Assembly (NCBI GenBank): GCA_021201795.1
Contig: JAJQEF010000002.1
Location: 42,976-106,975 of the forward strand
Reading direction: 5' to 3'
Origin: Rikenellaceae bacterium
GTDB taxonomy: Bacteria; Bacteroidota; Bacteroidia; Bacteroidales; Rikenellaceae
DNA length: 64,000 bases
Below are positions 1 through 9,506 of this stretch, one piece after another. The notes below the pieces were generated by a model that saw nothing but the letters and a program-made list of their open reading frames with translations, searched no databases and was not told the DNA's origin. The first letter of the stretch is position 1. Each line of letters begins with the position of its first letter. The position numbers and the translations under genes are program-made.

Positions 1-42
1 AAAAAACAGTAATATATTTAAAAATCCTGCACCGGACTTATT

Positions 43-72
43 TTGCTATATCATACAACTTTAATACCTTTG
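43..72 (+). promoter_or_regulatory. Bacteroides-type promoter of ung-dusB
   Basis: TTG at 43-45, exactly 19 nt, then TACCTTTG at 65-72. This is a full match to the Bacteroides primary-sigma pattern TTG-N19-TAnnTTTG. Transcription should begin near 77, about 20 nt before the ung start codon. Confidence 0.7.
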
Positions 73-95
73 CTGAAATCAAAATTTCGCGGTTT

Positions 96-758
96 ATGGA
101 TGTTAAAATAGCGGAGGACTGGAAACAGCACTTGTCCGGAGAATTTCAAAAGGATTATTTCCTCCGACTCGTCGAATTCGTAAAACATGAATACGGTACC
201 AACACAATATACCCTAAGGGACGGAATATTTTCAGGGCTTTCGAAGAATCCACTTTCGACAATCTGAAGGTAGTTATAATCGGTCAGGACCCGTATCACG
301 GCCCGGGACAGGCCAACGGTTTATGTTTCTCGGTACACGACGGGATACAATACCCTCCATCACTGCAAAATATTTTCAAGGAATTGGTGGACGACACAGG
401 ATGCCCGATGCCTGACTCCGGTGACCTGGACCGATGGGCGCGTCAGGGTGTGCTGCTTCTAAATTCTGTCCTTACCGTAAGGGCGCATCAGGCGGCATCG
501 CATCAAGGCAAAGGATGGGAAATATTTACCGATGCTGTGGTTAATGTAATCGCACGTGAGAAAAAAGAGATAGTTTACATGCTATGGGGCGCCTATGCTC
601 AGAAAAAAGGAGCTATCGTAAACAGGGCGGATAACTGCGTCCTTGAAACCGTTCACCCGTCACCGTTATCCGCGCATCGTGGATTTTTCGGGTGCAAGCA
701 TTTTTCTAAGGCTAACGAATACCTTCAGTCAAAAGGCAAAACTCCCATACAGTGGTAA
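96..758 (+). CDS. ung: Uracil-DNA glycosylase (family 1)
   Basis: Removes uracil from DNA, from deaminated cytosine or misincorporated dUMP, starting base excision repair in the cytoplasm. The 220-residue protein has the usual family length. The water-activating motif GQDPYH lies at residues 63-68 (Asp65 catalytic) and the minor-groove loop HPSPLSAHRGFFGCKHF starts at 187. The ATG at 96 gives the normal N-terminus and follows a consensus promoter. The gene overlaps the next one, dusB, by 7 nt, so the two are very likely co-transcribed. Nothing unusual was seen. Confidence 0.97.
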   Translation: MDVKIAEDWKQHLSGEFQKDYFLRLVEFVKHEYGTNTIYPKGRNIFRAFEESTFDNLKVVIIGQDPYHGPGQANGLCFSVHDGIQYPPSLQNIFKELVDDTGCPMPDSGDLDRWARQGVLLLNSVLTVRAHQAASHQGKGWEIFTDAVVNVIAREKKEIVYMLWGAYAQKKGAIVNRADNCVLETVHPSPLSAHRGFFGCKHFSKANEYLQSKGKTPIQW

Positions 759-1774
759 AGATCGGGGACATCGAATTACCGGATAAACCGATCTTTCTGG
801 CTCCGATGGAGGATGTCACCGATCCCTCGTTTCGTTATATCTGTAAAATGTATGGAGCCGACGTGGTTTATTCTGAATTTATCTCGGCAGACGGCCTGAT
901 AAGGGATGCCGCTAAATCCATGGCAAAACTGAATATATTCCCTTATGAGAGACCTGTGGGAATACAGATCTACGGACATGAAATAGCTCCCATGGTCGAA
1001 GCTGCCATAAGGGCTGAAACCGTCGATCCGGATATAATAGATATAAATTTCGGATGCCCTGTAAAGAAAATTGCAAACCGGGGAGCAGGTTCCGGCATGA
1101 TGCGTGACGTGCCCAAAATGGTGGAAATGACGAGACAGATCGTTAATGCCGTCAAAAAACCCGTCACCGTTAAAACAAGACTCGGATGGGACGAAGATTC
1201 CAAAAATATTATGGATATCGCGGAGCAACTCCAGGATGTAGGGATCGAGGCCCTCACCATACATGGACGAACACGCAGCCAGATGTATAAAGGAACTGCG
1301 GACTGGACCCTGATCGGTGAGGTTAAGAACAATCCGAGAATAAATATCCCTATCATCGGCAACGGAGATATAGATTCTGCATTAAAAGCGGAAGAAATGT
1401 TCGACAGGTACGGTGTAGACGGAATAATGGTCGGCAGGGCTACCTATGGAAGGCCATGGATATTTAAGGAAATAAAGCACTATTTATCTACCGGTCAACT
1501 TTTATCGCCGCCTACTGTAAGCGAAAGAGTCAGGCTTGCCAAACTACACCTTAATAAATCGCTCGAATTCAAAGGGGAAAAAGTCGGGATACTTGAAATG
1601 AGAAGACATTTCTGTTCTTATTTTAAAGGGCTGCCTGATTTTAAGGAAACACGGATAAAACTCGTTACACAGAACTCCCAGAAGGAACTATTGGAAACCC
1701 TGGACTATATAAATGAACGTTGGGGCGATTTCGACACTTCAGGTGTCACTCAAACCGGAGTCTACGGAATTTAA
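752..1774 (+). CDS. dusB: tRNA-dihydrouridine synthase (DusB type)
   Basis: FMN-dependent enzyme that reduces uridine to dihydrouridine in tRNA. The TIM-barrel start carries APMEDVTDPSF (residues 18-28), and the catalytic Cys102 sits in NFGCPVKK. The later GNGDI and VDGIMVGRA segments fit the phosphate-binding part of the flavin site. The start is GTG at 752, inside the end of ung, giving a 340-residue protein of normal length. The 3' end meets the convergent queA-like gene with a 4-nt overlap and no room for a terminator. Assignment to the DusB subgroup is by overall resemblance. Confidence 0.93.
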   Translation: MVKIGDIELPDKPIFLAPMEDVTDPSFRYICKMYGADVVYSEFISADGLIRDAAKSMAKLNIFPYERPVGIQIYGHEIAPMVEAAIRAETVDPDIIDINFGCPVKKIANRGAGSGMMRDVPKMVEMTRQIVNAVKKPVTVKTRLGWDEDSKNIMDIAEQLQDVGIEALTIHGRTRSQMYKGTADWTLIGEVKNNPRINIPIIGNGDIDSALKAEEMFDRYGVDGIMVGRATYGRPWIFKEIKHYLSTGQLLSPPTVSERVRLAKLHLNKSLEFKGEKVGILEMRRHFCSYFKGLPDFKETRIKLVTQNSQKELLETLDYINERWGDFDTSGVTQTGVYGI

Positions 1775-2991
1775 TCTTCCGCTTCCTGAAGAAAAAGTAT
1801 CGAGCTGTCGCCGTAACTTAGAAATCTATACCCATTGGTTAAGGCATGAGAGTATATTTTTTCCCAATCCTTACCGGTTATAGCTGATATAAGCAGCAGC
1901 AAAGTACTTTTCGGCTGGTGGAAATTCGTTATGAGGGAATTTATTATCCTGAAACGGAATCCCGCAGGCGTTATCATTATTTGGGTAGAAGCCTTTAACT
2001 TTTGGAAACCATTTGAAACCATATGATCCCTGAGCGCGATCATCATCTGCCTGCCGTCGGCGTTTTCCGGAATATCAAAAGCTTCCCACTGCCCTACCGT
2101 GCGGGCCAAATCGGCATATTTATCACACATTACCCTGTACCCGAGGACAGTCAGGGACTCCAATGTTCTTACCGAAGTTGTGCCAACGGCTGTTACCTTA
2201 CCGTATTTTTCAATAAGTTTTTCTATCGTTTCCAGATTTACCTCGAAATGTTCGGTGTGCATTTCATGGTCGTAAGCATTTTCGCTTTTTACGGGCATAA
2301 ATGTCCCTGCACCTACGTGAAGGGTCACTTCCTCTGTACTTATATTTTTTCTATCGAGCGAACTGAGAATCGTATCGGAAAAATGCAGACCTGCAGTTGG
2401 GGCCGCAACCGAACCTTCTATTTTCGAATATACGGTTTGGTACCTCGTATTATCGATATCCTCGCTGTCGCGCCTGAGATAGGGAGGAATAGGAATTTTT
2501 CCAAGAGTTTCAAGGATTGTACCGAACGTTGCATCCGCGTCCCATGTAAATTCTATTAGCTGATTTTTGTCATCCGAGCCTTTTCTCTCCGCTTTCAATT
2601 CACAATCATTCCCGTTATGAAGAAATTTTATAGCTAACTTTCCTTCCTTCCATTTTTTCAGATTACCCACGATACATACCCATTGTGCACATCCTTTGAT
2701 AGAGAAGGCTCTTTCATAATCGGCAGGATCATACGGCTCAAGACAAAATATCTCTATTCTCGCCCCGGTTTCTTTAAAGAACATTATTCTCGCCCTTACC
2801 ACTTTGGTATTGTTAAACACAAGGAGAGAATCCTCCGGAAGATGCGATAAAAGATCCGAAAATTCCGAATCCATGATTTCACCGTTACGATAAACCAGTA
2901 ATTTCGATCTGTCGCGTTCGGCCAAAGGGAAACGTGCGATTTTCTCTTCCGGCAGATCGTAGTCAAAATGCGACATATCCAGGAAATCCAT
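1771..2991 (-). CDS. S-adenosylmethionine:tRNA ribosyltransferase-isomerase, long QueA-like form
   Basis: The QueA family moves the ribosyl part of SAM onto 7-aminomethyl-deazaguanine in tRNA, the epoxyqueuosine step of queuosine synthesis. Recognisable segments are FDYDLPEEKIARFPL, SVAAPTAGLHF, LHVGAGTFMPV and AVGTTSVRTLES. At 406 residues it is longer than the usual roughly 350; extra sequence sits in the N-terminal half and before the C-terminal NFHQPKSTLLLL motif. Bacteroidales often carry both a canonical QueA and this longer relative, so true QueA activity is likely but not certain. It is the last gene of the purD operon; its ATG overlaps the preceding stop by 1 nt. Confidence 0.85.
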   Translation of the reverse strand: MDFLDMSHFDYDLPEEKIARFPLAERDRSKLLVYRNGEIMDSEFSDLLSHLPEDSLLVFNNTKVVRARIMFFKETGARIEIFCLEPYDPADYERAFSIKGCAQWVCIVGNLKKWKEGKLAIKFLHNGNDCELKAERKGSDDKNQLIEFTWDADATFGTILETLGKIPIPPYLRRDSEDIDNTRYQTVYSKIEGSVAAPTAGLHFSDTILSSLDRKNISTEEVTLHVGAGTFMPVKSENAYDHEMHTEHFEVNLETIEKLIEKYGKVTAVGTTSVRTLESLTVLGYRVMCDKYADLARTVGQWEAFDIPENADGRQMMIALRDHMVSNGFQKLKASTQIMITPAGFRFRIINSLITNFHQPKSTLLLLISAITGKDWEKIYSHALTNGYRFLSYGDSSILFLQEAED

Positions 2992-3983
2992 TATTCTAAG
3001 AGTATTGGTATCAGATTAAAAACTATGGTAACGATTATTATAGCAATATACAGAATATTCCCGATAATACCTTTTTTCCTGTTAAAGAACGCGGGTATCA
3101 TTATCGACAATGGCACAGCAGCCAATGGAATGGCCAGTGTAGGATTTTCTTCCAAGGATAGAACAGGAATGGTTAGTATCAGTATCCATACGAAAAGAAT
3201 AAAGAGCCTTACAGCCCGTTTCTTCGTCCTTGCTTTTCCTCCCATAAACACGATTATCCCGAACACGGCAAGTAACAGATAAAATGTTGACATTATATAA
3301 CCAGCAACACTGATATTTTTAATAATATCCCCGGCTCCATCTTCCAACACAGCAAAAATAGCTCTGTAAATAAACCCGAACTCCGGGCCTGTCGCCCACG
3401 TAATATAAGACAGCAAAAACAAAGGCACCGACAAACCAACTAAAGACAGAAACCAATCCCTCCATGTACGTGTAAAATATATCAACGATATCGGAAGCAA
3501 TATAACGTAAGGAACTGTCTGCGGATATATCAAAACCGCTATTCCGATGCACATTCCGGCATTGAAAAAATAATTGAACCGATCGAGTCTTTTGTAGGAA
3601 TTTATAATATTCTCTACAGCGGCAATTATAAAAAATGCGGCAAGAAGAGAAATTATATTCTGGGCAGGAACAGTATAACCTGCGCAGATCACGATATAAA
3701 TTATCGCCGGAAGATAGGACCTGTCTACAAGTATCAAATTCCGGGTGGCAAGACGGGTGAGATAAAACGCATTGACAAACAGAAAAATAAAAGTCAGTAT
3801 CTCATTCAGATAAGGTCGCGACACGGAAAAATCATATATCGATCTGCCCAGAAATGAAAAATCCGTAAGGTCGAATTGTACAGGTACGGTAAAAAGATAT
3901 TCTCTTACTCCGAATATGGCATACATAAACAGGAATAAGAGAATTGTTCTGATTAAACTTTGACGTGTAATGTCAAATCCCAT
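2991..3983 (-). CDS. DUF6427-like polytopic membrane protein
   Basis: An integral membrane protein of 330 residues with about ten hydrophobic segments and short charged loops. The N-terminal pattern MGFDITRQSLIRTILLF and the overall layout resemble the Bacteroidota-specific DUF6427 family, whose function is unknown. It sits between purD and the queA-like gene and overlaps each by one nucleotide (TAATG junctions), which implies translational coupling. No catalytic motif was recognised. The link to purine or tRNA metabolism is only positional. Confidence 0.7.
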   Translation of the reverse strand: MGFDITRQSLIRTILLFLFMYAIFGVREYLFTVPVQFDLTDFSFLGRSIYDFSVSRPYLNEILTFIFLFVNAFYLTRLATRNLILVDRSYLPAIIYIVICAGYTVPAQNIISLLAAFFIIAAVENIINSYKRLDRFNYFFNAGMCIGIAVLIYPQTVPYVILLPISLIYFTRTWRDWFLSLVGLSVPLFLLSYITWATGPEFGFIYRAIFAVLEDGAGDIIKNISVAGYIMSTFYLLLAVFGIIVFMGGKARTKKRAVRLFILFVWILILTIPVLSLEENPTLAIPLAAVPLSIMIPAFFNRKKGIIGNILYIAIIIVTIVFNLIPILLE

Positions 3984-5278
3984 TATTCAGGCATTAGGTC
4001 TTTACCAATGTCCTTGCGGAAATATTTTCCTTTATAGTGTATTTTATCTATAGTTTTATAAGAATTATTCACCGCTTCTACGATGCTTTTACCATAAGAG
4101 GTAACGGCAAGAACCCTTCCGCCAGCAGTAACCACATCCTTACCTTTAACAGTCGTACCGGCATGGAATACCAGACTCTCTGTTTCAGTTTCAAGACCCT
4201 CGATAACAAGTCCTTTCTCGTAATCACCCGGATAACCCTCGGAAACACATACGACAGTAGCGGCCGTCTCTTCCGTTATATCCAGTTTACGTGACTTCAG
4301 GGAGCCGAACGCAATGCCTTCGAATAAGTCCACTATATCCGACTCGATCCTCGGAAGTACAACCTCGGTTTCGGGATCACCCATACGTACGTTATATTCG
4401 ATAACTTTCGGGTCACCGCCACAATTCATCAGACCTATAAAAATAAATCCGTTATAAATTATTTCATCGGCTTTAAGTCCTTCGACCGTAGGCTCCACTA
4501 TTTGGGTCCGGACTTTTTCCATGAACGCCTCGTCGCAGAACGGAACCGGTGAAACAGCTCCCATTCCTCCTGTATTAAGTCCGGTATCGCCTTCCCCTAT
4601 CCTCTTATAATCCTTGGCCTCTGGAAGAATTTTATAGGTTTTACCATCAGTAGCCACAAAAACAGACACTTCTATACCCGAAAGATATTCTTCGATAACG
4701 ACTTTCGAACTTGCCGCTCCGAATTTTCCGGTAAGCATATCGGACAGTTCTTTTTTCGCTTCTTCTTTGTTTTCAAGTATGGTGACACCTTTGCCCGCAG
4801 CAAGTCCGTCCGCCTTGAGAACATATGGGGCGGTTATAGTCTCTATGAAATCATAGCCCTCTTCAATATTACCTTTCGTAAAAGTTTTATATTGCGCAGT
4901 AGGAATCCCGTGTTTTATCATGAAATTTTTAGCAAAATCCTTGCTTCCTTCCAACTTGGCTCCCAATGCAGAAGGTCCGATAACCGGAATATTTTTTATG
5001 TCGTTATCGCTGACAAAATAATCGTAAATACCCTTAACCAGCGGGTCCTCAGGTCCGACTACCACGAGATTTATGTTATTGGATATTACGAACTGCTTAA
5101 CAATTGCAAAGTCGGTGGGATTCATATCCACATTTATCCCGCAACTTTTCGTTCCCGCGTTTCCGGGAGCTATGAACAATTTAGCGACACGTTTGCTTTG
5201 GGCGATCTTCCACGCAAAAGCATTTTCTCTACCGCCGGAACCCAGCAACAAAACGTTTACCGATTTAGGAAATTTCAT
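3983..5278 (-). CDS. purD: Phosphoribosylamine-glycine ligase (GAR synthetase)
   Basis: ATP-dependent ligation of phosphoribosylamine to glycine, the second step of de novo purine synthesis. The protein has 431 residues, the normal length. LLLGSGGREN at the N-terminus is the family opening (usually GSGGREHA). ATP-grasp segments follow, including GPSALGAKLEGSKDFAKNFM, VLKADGLAAGKGV, GMGAVSPVP and YNVRMGDPETE. First gene of a minus-strand operon with the DUF6427 protein and the queA-like gene; a full consensus promoter lies about 27 nt upstream of its start codon. Confidence 0.97.
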   Translation of the reverse strand: MKFPKSVNVLLLGSGGRENAFAWKIAQSKRVAKLFIAPGNAGTKSCGINVDMNPTDFAIVKQFVISNNINLVVVGPEDPLVKGIYDYFVSDNDIKNIPVIGPSALGAKLEGSKDFAKNFMIKHGIPTAQYKTFTKGNIEEGYDFIETITAPYVLKADGLAAGKGVTILENKEEAKKELSDMLTGKFGAASSKVVIEEYLSGIEVSVFVATDGKTYKILPEAKDYKRIGEGDTGLNTGGMGAVSPVPFCDEAFMEKVRTQIVEPTVEGLKADEIIYNGFIFIGLMNCGGDPKVIEYNVRMGDPETEVVLPRIESDIVDLFEGIAFGSLKSRKLDITEETAATVVCVSEGYPGDYEKGLVIEGLETETESLVFHAGTTVKGKDVVTAGGRVLAVTSYGKSIVEAVNNSYKTIDKIHYKGKYFRKDIGKDLMPE

Positions 5279-5304
5279 TATTACATTCTATTTGAAAAGA
5301 CCCA

Positions 5305-5334
5305 CAAAATTATTAATTTTTGATTAAAGGACAA
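5305..5334 (-). promoter_or_regulatory. Bacteroides-type promoter of the purD operon
   Basis: On the minus strand TTG (5334-5332), exactly 19 nt, then TAATTTTG (5312-5305). This is a full match to TTG-N19-TAnnTTTG just upstream of purD. Confidence 0.7.
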
Positions 5335-5373
5335 ATAAACCGTCTTACTTTATTACCCGAATAAAAAGTTACG

Positions 5374-6411
5374 TCATTCACCCTGCCTGAGCGGCTTGTC
5401 TACAAACGGCTTCAAGATATCGTTTAGTTTCTCGTGTTCGACAAGAAATCCGTCATGACCGAAATCCGATGTTATTATATATATCTCCGAATCCGGAATA
5501 TGTCTGTAAAGGAATATCTGCTCACACACAGGCAGAATTATATCCGAAGAGATCCCGATTACAACAGTCCGTGCTTTTATCATGCCTAATGCGGTCTCCA
5601 CACCACCGCGGAACCTGCCCACATTATGGGAATCGAACGCCTGCGACAATCTGTAATATGAATAAGCATTGAATCTGCGGCACAATTTATCTCCCTGATA
5701 CTGTTGGTATGTAGCGGCACGGAAACCGGTGAGTTTGTAAAGATTATCGTTCTCCTGCTGGGTTTCGTTATAAGCCATGCTTCCCCGGTAGCTCAACAGA
5801 CCTATGGACCTCGATACACGCATTCCTTTTTTTCCCGCCTCCGGATCATTCTGTCCGTAAGAAGGGTCGACTTCAATAGCCATTCTCTGCGATTCATTCA
5901 ACGCTATAGTCCATGGTTGACTTTTAGCCGAAGTGGCTATCAGAACGAGCCTCTGCATAAAATCCGGCTGCATTATAGCCCATTCCATCGCCTGAAACCC
6001 TCCGATAGAACTTCCTATCATCGCACGGACACTCTTTATGCCCAATTCTTCCGCCAGAAGAATATGCGCCCTCACCATATCCCTTATAGTTATGAAAGGG
6101 AAGGATTCGTAGTACGGCTCCCCTGTCTTCGGATTGATGTCGAGAGGCCCTGTAGTACCGTAATGCGACCCTATTATATTCGCAGAGATAGTAAAATATT
6201 TACCAGGATCGAGAAATTTTTTCGCTTTGACCGTATTTGGCCACCAATCGGCTACTTCGGAATTTGCCGTAAGGGCATGACAGACCCATATCACATTATT
6301 CTTGCCGGGCTTCAACCGGCCGAACGTATGATACGCGATGGTGAGATCGGTTATTACCTCCCCGTTCTCCAGCGTAAACGGTTTATCGTATTTAAAATAT
6401 TTAACTACCAT
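5374..6411 (-). CDS. metX: Homoserine O-acetyltransferase
   Basis: Alpha/beta-hydrolase-fold acyltransferase that activates homoserine with an acyl-CoA at the branch to methionine. The nucleophile elbow GSSIGG places Ser135 as catalytic residue. The other triad members fit SSDIILPVCEQ (Asp) and DFGHDGFLVE (His) near the C-terminus. The N-terminal FTLENGEVITDLTIAYHTFGRL is typical of MetX. At 345 residues the length is normal. It is transcribed alone on the minus strand. Acetyl versus succinyl specificity cannot be read from family membership alone. No SAM riboswitch was recognised in the roughly 200 nt upstream. Confidence 0.92.
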   Translation of the reverse strand: MVVKYFKYDKPFTLENGEVITDLTIAYHTFGRLKPGKNNVIWVCHALTANSEVADWWPNTVKAKKFLDPGKYFTISANIIGSHYGTTGPLDINPKTGEPYYESFPFITIRDMVRAHILLAEELGIKSVRAMIGSSIGGFQAMEWAIMQPDFMQRLVLIATSAKSQPWTIALNESQRMAIEVDPSYGQNDPEAGKKGMRVSRSIGLLSYRGSMAYNETQQENDNLYKLTGFRAATYQQYQGDKLCRRFNAYSYYRLSQAFDSHNVGRFRGGVETALGMIKARTVVIGISSDIILPVCEQIFLYRHIPDSEIYIITSDFGHDGFLVEHEKLNDILKPFVDKPLRQGE

Positions 6412-6560
6412 ACCGTATTATGAACCAACAAATAAACGAAAAAAATGTATAAAATAAAAACCACGCCTTTATTCAAACTATATTATATCGTAGCACAGAA
6501 TATTTCAGGAATGTTTTCGTTTATAATATCATCCGGATCATACGGGAAAAATGCGGGTTA

Positions 6561-6589
6561 TTGAAATTTAAAAAAATACAATATTTTTG
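6561..6589 (+). promoter_or_regulatory. Promoter of the Bat-type operon
   Basis: TTG at 6561-6563 and TATTTTTG at 6582-6589, separated by 18 nt. This is one nucleotide short of the ideal spacing and about 37 nt upstream of the MoxR start. Confidence 0.55.
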
Positions 6590-6625
6590 TAACCCGTACG
6601 TTAAAAGACAAAAATCAAAAATAAT

Positions 6626-7621
6626 ATGAACGAAGCAGTAAATATCAAGGAACTTAATGAACGTATCGAAAGAGAGAGTTCATTCGTGGACCTTCTTAAC
6701 ATTGAAATGGGCAAGGTCATTATCGGACAAAGGCATCTTGTGGACTCCCTCCTTATCGGGTTGCTGTCGAACGGACATATTTTGTTGGAAGGTGTTCCCG
6801 GACTGGCTAAAACCCTTGCCATTACAACTTTGGCACAGGCGGTCGACGCTAAATTCAGCCGCATCCAGTTCACTCCGGATCTCTTACCTGCCGACCTTAT
6901 AGGTACTTTAATATATAGCCAGAAAAACGAAGAATTCGCAGTCCGCAAAGGACCGGTTTTCGCCAATTTCGTACTGGCGGACGAGATTAACCGTTCACCG
7001 GCAAAGGTACAGAGTGCATTGCTTGAATCCATGCAGGAGAGACAGGTAACCATCGGGGATAATACGTACAAACTTCCCGAACCGTTCCTCGTCCTTGCAA
7101 CCCAGAACCCTCTGGAACAGGAAGGAACATACCCGCTTCCTGAAGCACAAGTGGATCGTTTCATGCTCAAAGCCAAAATCGGTTATCCGTCGAAGAACGA
7201 AGAGATCAACATCATGCGGATGAACCTTCAGGGCGAATTCCCAAAGGCGAATAAGATCATTACTCCAGAAGATATCCTCAAGGCGCGCCAAACGGTAAGC
7301 GAAGTATACATGGATGAAAAAATAGAAAAATACATAATAGATATAATTTTCGCCACACGCCAGCCGGAAGAATACAATCTCGACTCTCTTAGACATTTTA
7401 TAAGCTACGGCGGTTCGCCGCGTTCCACGATAAGTCTTGCCAAAGCGGCGAAGAGCTATGCCTTCATAAAAAGAAGGGGGTACGTGGTTCCGGAAGATGT
7501 CCGCGCGGTTTGCCACGATGTCCTGAGGCACAGGATCGGTATAACTTACGAAGCGGAAGCAGAGAACATAACTTCCGAAGAGATTATTACTGAAATACTT
7601 AACAGCGTGGAAGTACCTTAA
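6626..7621 (+). CDS. MoxR-family AAA+ ATPase
   Basis: AAA+ chaperone-like ATPase thought to act on von Willebrand factor A (vWA) proteins encoded next to it. Walker A is GVPGLAKT (residues 56-63), Walker B is FVLADEIN, and the conserved NRSPAKVQSALLESMQE segment follows. A sensor-type TQNPLEQEGTYPLPEAQ motif is also present. The 331-residue length is normal. It is the first gene of a six-gene operon with a DUF58 protein, a BatD-like membrane protein, a TPR protein and two vWA membrane proteins, the arrangement known as the Bacteroides aerotolerance (Bat) locus. Confidence 0.95.
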   Translation: MNEAVNIKELNERIERESSFVDLLNIEMGKVIIGQRHLVDSLLIGLLSNGHILLEGVPGLAKTLAITTLAQAVDAKFSRIQFTPDLLPADLIGTLIYSQKNEEFAVRKGPVFANFVLADEINRSPAKVQSALLESMQERQVTIGDNTYKLPEPFLVLATQNPLEQEGTYPLPEAQVDRFMLKAKIGYPSKNEEINIMRMNLQGEFPKANKIITPEDILKARQTVSEVYMDEKIEKYIIDIIFATRQPEEYNLDSLRHFISYGGSPRSTISLAKAAKSYAFIKRRGYVVPEDVRAVCHDVLRHRIGITYEAEAENITSEEIITEILNSVEVP

Positions 7622-7632
7622 TCACCGGGATT

Positions 7633-8520
7633 ATGGAGGGAAACAGCAGCGATATTCTAAAACAGGTTCGTAAAATCGAAATAAAGACCCGCGGTCTCAG
7701 CAATGAAATATTTGCAGGTAAGTACCACACGTCCTTTAAAGGTCGCGGTATGGCGTTCAGCGAAGTACGTGAATACCGCATAGGCGACGACGTGAGGGAT
7801 ATAGACTGGAACGTTACCGCCCGCATCCGTACGCCCCATATAAAAACTTATGAAGAGGAACGCGAACTTACACTGATGCTTTTGATCGATGTAAGCGGTT
7901 CGCGGCTGTTCGGAACTGCGGATAAAACAAAGAAAAATCTTATCACCGAACTTGCAGCAGTACTTGCATTTTCCGCAGCATCGAACAACGATATGATCGG
8001 ATGTATATTCTTCAGCGACAAGGTAGAAAAATTCATTCCTCCCAAAAAAGGGAAGAAACATATATTGCTTATAATCCGCGAACTTATCGAATTCGTTCCG
8101 CAAAGCAACGGTACGAATATCTCCGAGGCCCTGCGTTACTTTACGAATATAATAAAGAAGCACTGTACCGCATTTCTTATTTCAGATTTTATGGATACTG
8201 GCAAGGATGGCAAAGCTAATTTTTCAGATGCGCTGTCGATCGCTTCCGGCAAACACGACATCATAGGAATAAGAGTTTACGACCAGCGTGAAAAAGAGAT
8301 TCCCGATGTCGGAATCATCGAATTCACCGATGCGGAATCAGGTGAGAAAGTGTGGTTCGACTCATCGTCCAAACGTGCCCGTACGATTTACAGTCGGAAT
8401 TGGGAAAAATACGAGGAAGCCGTAAATACGGTTCTTAAAAAATCCCGTGTCGACAATATACCTATTTCGACGGATGACGATTACGTAGCACAGTTAATAA
8501 AACTTTTTTCATACAGATAG
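7633..8520 (+). CDS. DUF58 domain protein
   Basis: DUF58 proteins are cytoplasmic vWA-related partners of MoxR ATPases. The hallmark segment GRGMAFSEVREYRIGDDVRDID is at about residues 37-58, followed by a degenerate vWA-type metal site LLIDVSGS near residue 82. The protein has 295 residues and no membrane segment. It follows the moxR stop by 11 nt. Its biochemical role is not established in the family; partnership with the MoxR ATPase is inferred from universal co-occurrence. Confidence 0.92.
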   Translation: MEGNSSDILKQVRKIEIKTRGLSNEIFAGKYHTSFKGRGMAFSEVREYRIGDDVRDIDWNVTARIRTPHIKTYEEERELTLMLLIDVSGSRLFGTADKTKKNLITELAAVLAFSAASNNDMIGCIFFSDKVEKFIPPKKGKKHILLIIRELIEFVPQSNGTNISEALRYFTNIIKKHCTAFLISDFMDTGKDGKANFSDALSIASGKHDIIGIRVYDQREKEIPDVGIIEFTDAESGEKVWFDSSSKRARTIYSRNWEKYEEAVNTVLKKSRVDNIPISTDDDYVAQLIKLFSYR

Positions 8521-8522
8521 TT

Positions 8523-9506
8523 ATGAAATACTCAGGTTTCAGATTTGTTTTCATAGTAATAGTATGCGGTCTTCTCGGACTGTCCGTCTTCGCCCAGAAC
8601 GAACCGCCTGAGATAAAAGCAAGCATAACTCCCGATACATTAATGATCGGCGACAGGTTTACGCTGGATATCGAAATCGAGAAAGATGTGGTCCAGCTCG
8701 TGGAATTCCCCTATTTCAACGAAGAGAAGATGGACCGTTCGCTGTCCCTTATAGATGAAGGGCCTGTAGATACCGTAAAACTCAGCGAGCGGAAGGTACT
8801 GCTTAAAAAGAAATATACCCTGGCCGTATTCGATGAAGGACGGTATTCGCTCGGGAACCTTCCGATATTATACATCGACAAAAATATAACGGATACACTC
8901 TACACTACGGATTCACTTCATATAATAGTGGATACGTACGTTATAGACCTTGAAAACCAGGAGATATACGAGATCAAAGATCCCAAAAAAGCTCCGCTCC
9001 TATTCTCGGAAATATCCGGTTATTTATTGATGGGACTTCTGGCGGCACAAATAATATTCGCATTATTTTATATTCTGGTGCGCACTTTAAGAACCAGGGA
9101 GAGCAAGCCATTAGCTCCTCTTAAGCCTGCCATTCCGGCGCATATCCTCGCCATACGCGAACTTGAACGCTTAGGAGAAGAAAAATTATGGCAGAACAAT
9201 AGGCATAAGATGTATTACACGCGTCTTACGGATATCGTAAGGGAATACATCGAGAACCGCTACGGAATAAATGCAATGGAGATGACCTCCGACGAGATCA
9301 CCGAAGCACTTGAGGAATTTAAACTGAACCAACGTACATCGACACAGCTACGAAGGCTTCTTTCGACGTCGGATTATGTAAAATTCGCAAAATATATTCC
9401 GAGTGTCGAAGATAACGAAATGTCGTTCAACGACGCTTATTATTTCGTTGACGACACGAAAGAAATATTGTTGAAAAAGGAAAAAGAAAAAGATGAACAG
9501 GATTAA
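8523..9506 (+). CDS. BatD-like single-pass membrane protein
   Basis: 327 residues. A signal peptide (about residues 1-24, ending near VFAQ) is followed by a beta-rich extracytoplasmic domain. One transmembrane helix lies near residues 160-185 (SGYLLMGLLAAQIIFALFYI), with a charged helical cytoplasmic tail behind it. The same layout occurs in the protein that sits between DUF58 and BatA in Bacteroidota operons, and its N-terminal part resembles BatD and DUF4381-type proteins. It starts 2 nt after the DUF58 stop and overlaps the TPR gene by 14 nt. No enzymatic motif was seen; a scaffolding role is inferred. Confidence 0.72.
   Translation: MKYSGFRFVFIVIVCGLLGLSVFAQNEPPEIKASITPDTLMIGDRFTLDIEIEKDVVQLVEFPYFNEEKMDRSLSLIDEGPVDTVKLSERKVLLKKKYTLAVFDEGRYSLGNLPILYIDKNITDTLYTTDSLHIIVDTYVIDLENQEIYEIKDPKKAPLLFSEISGYLLMGLLAAQIIFALFYILVRTLRTRESKPLAPLKPAIPAHILAIRELERLGEEKLWQNNRHKMYYTRLTDIVREYIENRYGINAMEMTSDEITEALEEFKLNQRTSTQLRRLLSTSDYVKFAKYIPSVEDNEMSFNDAYYFVDDTKEILLKKEKEKDEQD

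Noticed and set aside
51..299. Minus-strand open frame over the start of ung
   Set aside because: It is the shadow of ung, with no family features and no promoter or terminator.
6412..6560. SAM riboswitch before metX
   Set aside because: The sequence is AT-rich, without the paired conserved blocks of known SAM-binding RNAs; no terminator hairpin precedes the start codon.
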